45,489 nucleotides of DNA, taken from positions 1-45,489 of the forward strand of contig NZ_JAHKRM010000056.1 in the NCBI RefSeq assembly GCF_019396345.1, given 5' to 3'. A model generated the notes under the pieces. The model saw only the letters and a program-made list of their open reading frames with translations. It did not search any database and was not told where the DNA came from. The first letter of the stretch is position 1; every line of letters begins with the position of its first letter. Below, piece by piece: positions 40,131-45,489 of the stretch. This DNA is from Nonomuraea guangzhouensis. Lineage in GTDB: Bacteria; Actinomycetota; Actinomycetes; Streptosporangiales; Streptosporangiaceae. The translations under genes and the position numbers were made by a program.

Positions 40131-41624
40131 ATGGGTTTCTGGTCTCTACGCCACTGGCGGCGAACGGCCCTCACCGCCGCCTCCCTCGCGGCGCTCGTCG
40201 TCACCGCGCTGGTCACCGTGCCAGGCACGGCGCAGGCGGCCGGCACGTTGTCCTGCGACATCTACGCGAGCGGCGGCACGCCGTGCGTCGCCGCTCACAG
40301 CACCACCCGTGCGCTGTTCGGCTCCTACAACGGGGCGCTCTACCAGGTGCGGCGCTGGTCCGACGGTGCGACGACCAACATCGGCGTGCTCAGCGCCGGC
40401 GGTTACGCGAACGCCGCGACCCAGGACTCCTTCTGCTCGGGCACGTACTGCACGATCGTTCGCATCTACGACCAGACGTCGCGCCACAACGACCTCACGA
40501 TCGCTCCCGGCGGCGGCGCCAATCCCACGGCCGACCAAGGCGCGAACGCGGCGGCTCTGCCCGTGACGGCAGGTGGCCACAAGGTCTACGGCGTCTACAT
40601 CTCCGCGGGCAACGGCTACCGCAACAACGCGACGAACGGCGTCGCCACCGGCAGCCAGCCCGAGGGCATGTACATGGTGACCGAGGGCACCCACGTCAAC
40701 AACCGGTGCTGCTTCGACTACGGCAACGCCGAGACCAACAACATGGACACCGGCAACGGCGACATGGACGCGATCTACTTCGGCACGCTGTGCTGGTTCT
40801 CACCGTGCGCGGGCGGACCGCGCGTCGCCGCGGACCTCGAGAACGGGTTGTTCGCCGGCGGCAACGGTTCCTGGACCGCGAACACCGGCCGTAGCTCCGC
40901 ATTCGTGACGGCGATGCTGAAGAACAACGGCACCTCGACGTACGCCATCAAGGACGGCAACGCGCAGTCGGGCAGCCTGGCGACACGGTACAACGGAGGG
41001 CTGCCGACCCAGGCCGGCTACCGCCCGATGACCAAGCAAGGCGCGATCATCCTCGGCATCGGCGGCGACAACAGCAACGGCTCCGTCGGATCGTTCTTCG
41101 AAGGCGTGATGACCAGCGGCTATCCGAGCGACGCCACGGAGAACGCCGTGCAGGCCAACGTCGTCTCCGTCGGCTACGGCAAGAGCGTCACCTTCCCCGT
41201 GAACGGAGCCACCTACCGGCTCACGAACCTCACCAGCGGCAAGGTGCTCGACGCCGTCAACTGCGGCACGGCCAACGGCACGCAGATCGACCAGTGGCAG
41301 GCGCTCGGCAACACCTGCCAGCAGTGGCGCTTCAACAGCGTCGGTGCGAACAAGTGGACGATCACCAACGTCAACGCCGGCAAGGTGCTCGACGCGGTCA
41401 ACTGCGGGCTGGCCCTCGGCACGGCCGTCAACCTGTGGGAGCCGCTCGGCAACACGTGCCAGCAGTGGGCGGTCATCCCCGCGGGCAACGGCCGATACGA
41501 GCTGGTGGTCGAGAACAGCGGCATGGTGCTCGACGACCAGAACTGCGGCACGGCGAACGGCACCCCGGCCCGGCTGTGGATGTGGCTCAACAACACCTGC
41601 CAGCTCTGGTCGATCGCACCGTAG
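40131..41624 (+). CDS. Secreted alpha-L-arabinofuranosidase, GH54 with ricin-type lectin domain
   Basis: A 497-residue secreted enzyme. Residues 1-36 form a signal peptide ending near GTAQA. Residues 37-365 resemble the GH54 (AbfB) catalytic domain: LSCDIYASGGTPCVAAHS, the vicinal cysteines RCCFDYGNAETNN with the likely nucleophile Glu, and GIGGDNSNGS with the likely acid/base Asp. The C terminus has three ricin-type lectin units (GKVLDAVNCG twice, GMVLDDQNCG once), each ending in a QxW motif (QQW, QQW, QLW). It would cut arabinose side chains from arabinoxylan or arabinan outside the cell. Fungal GH54 enzymes usually carry a CBM42 instead. ATG 40131 has AAAGG six bases upstream. Confidence 0.9.
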   Translation: MGFWSLRHWRRTALTAASLAALVVTALVTVPGTAQAAGTLSCDIYASGGTPCVAAHSTTRALFGSYNGALYQVRRWSDGATTNIGVLSAGGYANAATQDSFCSGTYCTIVRIYDQTSRHNDLTIAPGGGANPTADQGANAAALPVTAGGHKVYGVYISAGNGYRNNATNGVATGSQPEGMYMVTEGTHVNNRCCFDYGNAETNNMDTGNGDMDAIYFGTLCWFSPCAGGPRVAADLENGLFAGGNGSWTANTGRSSAFVTAMLKNNGTSTYAIKDGNAQSGSLATRYNGGLPTQAGYRPMTKQGAIILGIGGDNSNGSVGSFFEGVMTSGYPSDATENAVQANVVSVGYGKSVTFPVNGATYRLTNLTSGKVLDAVNCGTANGTQIDQWQALGNTCQQWRFNSVGANKWTITNVNAGKVLDAVNCGLALGTAVNLWEPLGNTCQQWAVIPAGNGRYELVVENSGMVLDDQNCGTANGTPARLWMWLNNTCQLWSIAP

Positions 41625-41673
41625 GGCACCACTGCCTGACCGATTTCCTCCCCGGGGCGGTGGCGTACGCGGT

Positions 41674-41695
41674 CCCGCGGTGTTATCACTGCGGG
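41674..41695. terminator. Hairpin after the arabinofuranosidase gene
   Basis: CCCGCGGTG and CACTGCGGG pair (one G-T type mismatch) around a TTAT loop, 50 bases after the GH54 stop and 29 bases before the AfsR-type start. Confidence 0.45.
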
Positions 41696-41723
41696 GACAA
41701 GGTCACCTCCCCGAGGGGGATCA

Positions 41724-44700
41724 GTGGAGTTCCGTCTGCTCGGCCCCGTCGAAGCCTGGGACGGCGGCAAGCGCCTGGCGCTGGGCGGCCCGAAACCCCG
41801 CGCCCTCCTGGCCGCGCTGCTGCTGGCCGACGGGAAGGTCGTCTCCAGTGAGCGGCTCGTGGACGTGCTGTGGGGCGACGACCCGCCGCGCAGCGCCTCC
41901 GCGCTCGTCCAGACGTACGTGTACGGCCTGCGCCGCACGCTCGCGGACAGTGGCGAGGCGGAGGTGATCGAGACCAGGCCGCCCGGGTACGCGGCCCGGT
42001 TCCAGCCCGGCCGGCTCGACATGGAGTCGTTCGAGCGGATGGTCGCCGAAGGCCGGCGGCACGCGGCGGACGGTGGGCACGACCGCGCGGCCGAGAGCCT
42101 GCGCGCGGCGCTGGCGCTGTGGCGCGGATCGGCGCTCGGCGGCATCGGGCACGTGCTGCGCGGCGAGGCCGCCCGCCTCGACGAGACGCGGCTGCTCGTC
42201 CAGGAGGAGCTGCTTCACGCGGAGCTGGCGCTGGGCAGGCACGCGGAGGCGGCCGGCGAGCTCACCGAGCTGGTTCGCCTGCACCCCACCAGAGAGCGCC
42301 CCCGAGCCCTGCTCATGAGGGCCCTGTACCAGCTGGGCCGCCAGGCCGACGCGATGGCGGTCTACCACGAGGGCCGCAAGGCGCTGGCCGACGAGCTGGG
42401 CGTAGATCCCGGCCCCGAGCTGCAGGAACTGTACGAGGCGGTGCTGCGCGCGGACCCCGCCCTGGACCCCGCTCCGGCGCTGCCCAAATCACAGCCGGTC
42501 CCGGCACACCTGCCCCGCGGGGTCGCCGACTTCACCGGCAGGCAGCGCCAGCTCGCGGAGCTGACCGCCCTGCTCGGCGCCCCCAGCGACACGGTCACGG
42601 TGTGCGTCATCTCCGGCAAGGGCGGAGTCGGCAAGTCGACGCTCGCGGTGAAGGCCGCCCACCAGGCGTCCCCGGCCTACCCCGACGGGCAGCTCTACGC
42701 CGACCTGCGTGGCGTCACCGGCTCTCCGGCCCCGGCTTTGGAGGTGCTCGGCCGTTTCTTGCGGGCGCTCGGCCTGCCGCCGTCCGCGATTCCGTCGACG
42801 GTGCCCGAATGCGTGGACGCCTACCGCAGCGCCCTGCACGGTCGGCGGGTGCTCGTGGTGCTCGACGACGCTGGCTCCGAGCAGCAGGTACGCCCCCTGC
42901 TCCCGGGCAGCCCCACCTGCGCCGTGCTGATCACGGCCAGGCGCAGGCTCGCCGGCCTGGACGGGGTGCGGGTGAGCGATCTCGACGTCTTCGACACCCC
43001 TGCGGCAGTGGACCTGCTCGCCCGCATCGCCGGTCCTGAGCGCGTACGGGCGCAGACGGAGGCGGCCGCGCACATCGTCCGCCTCTGCGGTCATCTGCCG
43101 CTCGCGCTGCGCACGGCGGGCGCGCGGCTGGCCGCCCGCCCGAACTGGCCGCTCGCGACGCTGGCCGGACGTCTGGCCGACGAACACCGCCGCCTGGACG
43201 AGCTCACCGCCGGCGACCTGGAGGTACGGGCCAGCGTCGCGCTCAGCTACCGAGGGCTCGACGAGGGAGCGAAACGGGCGTTCCGCCTGCTCGGGCTGCT
43301 GGGCGTGCCCGACTTCGCGTCCTGGGTGCCCGCGGCGCTCCTGGACGTGCCCGAGACCGAGGCCGAGGAGGCCGTCGAACGCCTGATGGACGCCCAACTC
43401 CTCGACGATGTCGCCGTGGACGCGGCCGGGCAGGCCCGCTACCGATTACATGACCTCCTCCGCGTGTACGCGGCCGAACGCGCCGAGGCCGAAGAGCCGC
43501 CCGAGGAGCGCGCGGCGGCCGTGAACCGCGCCCTGGGCGGCTGGCTGTGGCTGATCACCCGGGCCGCCGCCGCCCGGCCGCCGGGCGCGCTGACGCTGCG
43601 GCGCGAGTATGCCATGGCCAGGCCCGTCGACGCGGACGTGGCCGACCTGGTCACGTGGTTCAGCGCCGAGAGCCCCGCCCTGGTCGTCGCGGTGGAGCGG
43701 GCGGCCGCCATGAACCTGCACGAGGTGGCCTGCGAGGTGGCCGCCGCCCTGTGCTCCTCCTCGTTCTCCGTGGACACCCGTTTCGAGGAGTGGCGGCGTA
43801 CGCACGAGTCGGCGCTGGGCGCGGCACGGCGGGCGGGCGATCCGCTGGCCGAGGCGACGCTGCTGGTGGGACTCGGCCAGCTCCGCTACCGGCAGGACCG
43901 CTATTCGGAGGCGCAGGCGTTCTTCCACCAGGCGCTGCCGCTGCTGCGCGCGGGCGGCGACGCGCACGGGCAGGCGGTGGCCGTCGCCGGCATCGGCAAC
44001 GCCTGCCGCGAGCTGGGCGACCTGGCCGCGGCGCTGGCCCACCTGCGGGACGCGGCGGAGGTGTTCCGCTCGCTCGGCGACGACGCCGGGATCGGGCACG
44101 TCAACCGGCTGGCCGGATCAGTGCTGCTCGAACAGGGCGAGTTCGCCGCCGCGCACGCGCTGCTCGACGACGCCCTGGCCGCCTTCCGCCGGCTGGGCAG
44201 CAAGCGCAGCGAGGGGATCACGCTGCGGAGCATCGGCCTGGTCCACCGGGCCGTCGGCGAGTTCGGCCGGGCCGAGGAGCTGTGCGCGCGGGCGGTGGCC
44301 CTGCTGCGTGAGGCGGGCGACCCGCTGATGCTCGCGTACTGCGTGCAGGCCCTGGCCAAGACCCGCATCCGGCTCGGCGGCGACGCCGGCATCCTGCCCG
44401 AACTGCGGGAGGCGATGGAGGTGTGCGAACGGAACGACGACCGGTTCGGGATGGCGCTCGTCGAGCGGACCGTCGGTGAGCTGCACCTGGCCCACGGCAG
44501 GCACGCGCAGGCCGAGGAGCATCTCGGCCGGGCCGTCGCGCTGTGGGACCGGCTGGGGCTGCCGCTGTTCCGCGCCCGCACCCTGCGCGACCTGGCCGCC
44601 GCGCGCGAGGCGGCCGGGGACGCCCCAGCCGCCGCCTCCATGCGAGCCGCGGCGCTCGCCGTCTTCGCCGAGTACGGCACCCGCGAGTACGGCGAACTGC

Positions 44701-44726
44701 GCTCGTCTGGTGGCTTTCTGGAGTGA
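41724..44726 (+). CDS. AfsR/SARP-family transcriptional regulator with NB-ARC and TPR domains
   Basis: A 1000-residue regulator of the large AfsR type. Residues 1-95 form the OmpR-like DNA-binding domain (FRLLGPVEAWDGGKRLALGG, RSASALVQTYVYGLRRTL) and residues 100-245 the bacterial activator domain. An NB-ARC ATPase runs from about 265 to 580, with the P-loop GKGGVGKST at 298-306, VLVVLDDAGSEQQV and a GHLPLALR motif. TPR-like repeats fill residues 690-990. The GTG at 41724 has GAGGGGG four bases upstream. Such proteins activate secondary-metabolite or developmental genes. Its target is unknown; the nearest downstream gene encodes a VanX-like dipeptidase. Unlike the SARP at 17.5-18.7 kb, this copy is intact. 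Confidence 0.93.
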   Translation: MEFRLLGPVEAWDGGKRLALGGPKPRALLAALLLADGKVVSSERLVDVLWGDDPPRSASALVQTYVYGLRRTLADSGEAEVIETRPPGYAARFQPGRLDMESFERMVAEGRRHAADGGHDRAAESLRAALALWRGSALGGIGHVLRGEAARLDETRLLVQEELLHAELALGRHAEAAGELTELVRLHPTRERPRALLMRALYQLGRQADAMAVYHEGRKALADELGVDPGPELQELYEAVLRADPALDPAPALPKSQPVPAHLPRGVADFTGRQRQLAELTALLGAPSDTVTVCVISGKGGVGKSTLAVKAAHQASPAYPDGQLYADLRGVTGSPAPALEVLGRFLRALGLPPSAIPSTVPECVDAYRSALHGRRVLVVLDDAGSEQQVRPLLPGSPTCAVLITARRRLAGLDGVRVSDLDVFDTPAAVDLLARIAGPERVRAQTEAAAHIVRLCGHLPLALRTAGARLAARPNWPLATLAGRLADEHRRLDELTAGDLEVRASVALSYRGLDEGAKRAFRLLGLLGVPDFASWVPAALLDVPETEAEEAVERLMDAQLLDDVAVDAAGQARYRLHDLLRVYAAERAEAEEPPEERAAAVNRALGGWLWLITRAAAARPPGALTLRREYAMARPVDADVADLVTWFSAESPALVVAVERAAAMNLHEVACEVAAALCSSSFSVDTRFEEWRRTHESALGAARRAGDPLAEATLLVGLGQLRYRQDRYSEAQAFFHQALPLLRAGGDAHGQAVAVAGIGNACRELGDLAAALAHLRDAAEVFRSLGDDAGIGHVNRLAGSVLLEQGEFAAAHALLDDALAAFRRLGSKRSEGITLRSIGLVHRAVGEFGRAEELCARAVALLREAGDPLMLAYCVQALAKTRIRLGGDAGILPELREAMEVCERNDDRFGMALVERTVGELHLAHGRHAQAEEHLGRAVALWDRLGLPLFRARTLRDLAAAREAAGDAPAAASMRAAALAVFAEYGTREYGELRSSGGFLE

Positions 44727-44788
44727 ATTTGGAGCGCCCTCGCTCAACGTCCTCCTAAACAGCCCCTTTTCTGTGCAAGGAGAGCGTC

Positions 44789-45451
44789 GTGCCGGACATC
44801 GTCCTCATGTCAGACCCCAGAATCAGCGAGATCCCCGTCGAAGATCGCGCGGAGCCGCTGGCGGACCTGCGCACCGTCCCCGGCCTGCGGCTGGACCAGC
44901 GGATGGCCGACCCCGGCGGAGCGTACGCGCACGTCCGCCAAGGTCACGTCGATCGCCTCCTGCGCGCCCAGAACGGCCTGCCCGACGGACTGCGGCTGCT
45001 CGTGGTCGAGGCGTACCGGCCGCCCGCGCTGCAGGAACGGTACTTCCAGCGGTACGCCTCGCAGCTCGGCGCGGACAACCCCGACTGGTCGCCTGAGCAC
45101 GTGTACGTGCAGGCCAGCCGTTCCCTGGCACCGCCCCACATCGGCCCGCACGTCTGCGGCGCGGCGGTGGACCTCACCCTGTGCACCGGCGACGGCGCCG
45201 AGCTGGACATGGGCACCGAGGTGAACGCCAGCCCGGAGGAGAGCGACGACGCCTGCTACACGGCCGCGCCGAACATCTCCAAGCACGCCCGCGCCAACCG
45301 GGAGATCCTCATCGGCGTCATGTCCGCGGCCGGGTTCGTCAACTACCCGACGGAGTGGTGGCACTGGTCGTACGGCGATCGTTACTGGGCCCTGACCACC
45401 GGCGCTGCCGCGGCCCTGCACTCCCTGATCGAGTGGTCGCCGCGTACATGA
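44789..45451 (+). CDS. D-alanyl-D-alanine dipeptidase, VanX-like M15 family
   Basis: A 220-residue zinc peptidase of the M15D (VanX/DdpX) group. The zinc ligands are readable as H121 and D128 in PHVCGAAVD and H192 in the EWWHW motif, with the catalytic E189. An Arg77 in VVEAYRPPA matches the transition-state-stabilising arginine. It would cleave D-Ala-D-Ala. It has no signal peptide, so it acts in the cytoplasm, recycling the dipeptide or removing the glycopeptide target precursor. No vanH or vanA homologue is visible in the window, so resistance cannot be claimed. The GTG at 44789 has AGGAG six bases upstream. It lies 62 bases after the AfsR-type gene. Confidence 0.9.
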   Translation: MPDIVLMSDPRISEIPVEDRAEPLADLRTVPGLRLDQRMADPGGAYAHVRQGHVDRLLRAQNGLPDGLRLLVVEAYRPPALQERYFQRYASQLGADNPDWSPEHVYVQASRSLAPPHIGPHVCGAAVDLTLCTGDGAELDMGTEVNASPEESDDACYTAAPNISKHARANREILIGVMSAAGFVNYPTEWWHWSYGDRYWALTTGAAAALHSLIEWSPRT

Positions 45452-45456
45452 GTTCG

Positions 45457-45489
45457 ACCGCCGCGGTGATCGATGATCACCGCGGCGGT
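45457..45489 (+). terminator. Perfect 15-bp hairpin after the dipeptidase gene
   Basis: ACCGCCGCGGTGATC at 45457-45471 pairs perfectly with 45475-45489 across a GAT loop, starting five bases after the stop codon. The window ends at the last base of the stem, so any T-run is not visible. Confidence 0.8.

Noticed and set aside
44789..45451. A vancomycin-resistance cluster
   Set aside because: Only a VanX-like gene is present; there is no VanH, VanA/B ligase or VanRS in view.

Overview
This is a very GC-rich actinobacterial window. It has strong third-position GC bias, frequent GTG starts, many 4-base ATGA stop/start overlaps, an AfsR/SARP regulator, a ROK regulator and secreted plant-polysaccharide enzymes. 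It fits a soil or plant-litter filamentous actinomycete such as Streptomycetales or Streptosporangiales, but nothing here fixes the genus. No rRNA, tRNA, CRISPR array, complete insertion sequence, phage gene or replication origin was seen.

Layout from the left. (1) 3-6.4 kb: a Gfo/Idh/MocA oxidoreductase tail, a GNAT acetyltransferase, then a leftward operon of lipoprotein sugar-binding protein, two ABC permeases and a GH29 alpha-L-fucosidase. A divergent ROK regulator faces it across a palindrome that overlaps the operon's -10 box. (2) 6.4-9.5 kb: a two-domain IS30-HTH/MarR-type regulator divergent from a serine beta-lactamase-like esterase, with paired operator-like repeats between them, and a small methyltransferase. 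(3) 9.7-17.5 kb: a second sugar operon (binding protein, two permeases, xylose-isomerase-like TIM barrel, apiosidase-like glycosidase). It is divergent from a split transketolase (N and C subunits), and both sides carry the same palindrome. The set suggests uptake and breakdown of a branched or plant-wall pentose such as apiose. (4) 17.5-20.9 kb: a decayed SARP regulator, an HSL-type esterase, a LuxR-type remnant, a YjbR-like protein and a VOC protein.

(5) 21.0-37.3 kb is the most unusual part. Two divergent units start with integral-membrane glycosyltransferases (GT39-like, GT87-like). Each continues into a paralogous fusion of a b-type cytochrome membrane domain with a sulfite-oxidase-fold molybdenum cofactor domain. 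One unit then has a small membrane protein and a GH15 hydrolase. The other has a type-II NADH dehydrogenase fused to a membrane domain, and a triplicated-repeat membrane protein. Downstream are a sugar-nucleotide epimerase with a Cys/His insertion, a GT2 glycosyltransferase, a TIGR04282/DUF2064 protein and a methyltransferase. A 21-bp element recurs upstream of three of these transcription units, so they appear to form one regulon. I read it as a membrane redox plus glycosylation system of unknown product. A TetR/quinone-oxidoreductase pair with three tandem operators on a 19-bp period sits inside it like an inserted cassette.

(6) 37.3-45.5 kb: a CASTOR/POLLUX-like ion channel, a truncated alpha/beta hydrolase, a secreted GH54 arabinofuranosidase with a ricin-type lectin domain behind two perfect LacI-type palindromes, a full-length AfsR-type regulator and a VanX-like D-Ala-D-Ala dipeptidase followed by a perfect hairpin.

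All identifications come from reading translations and DNA by eye. Family names rest on motif recognition, and pathway roles are inference.
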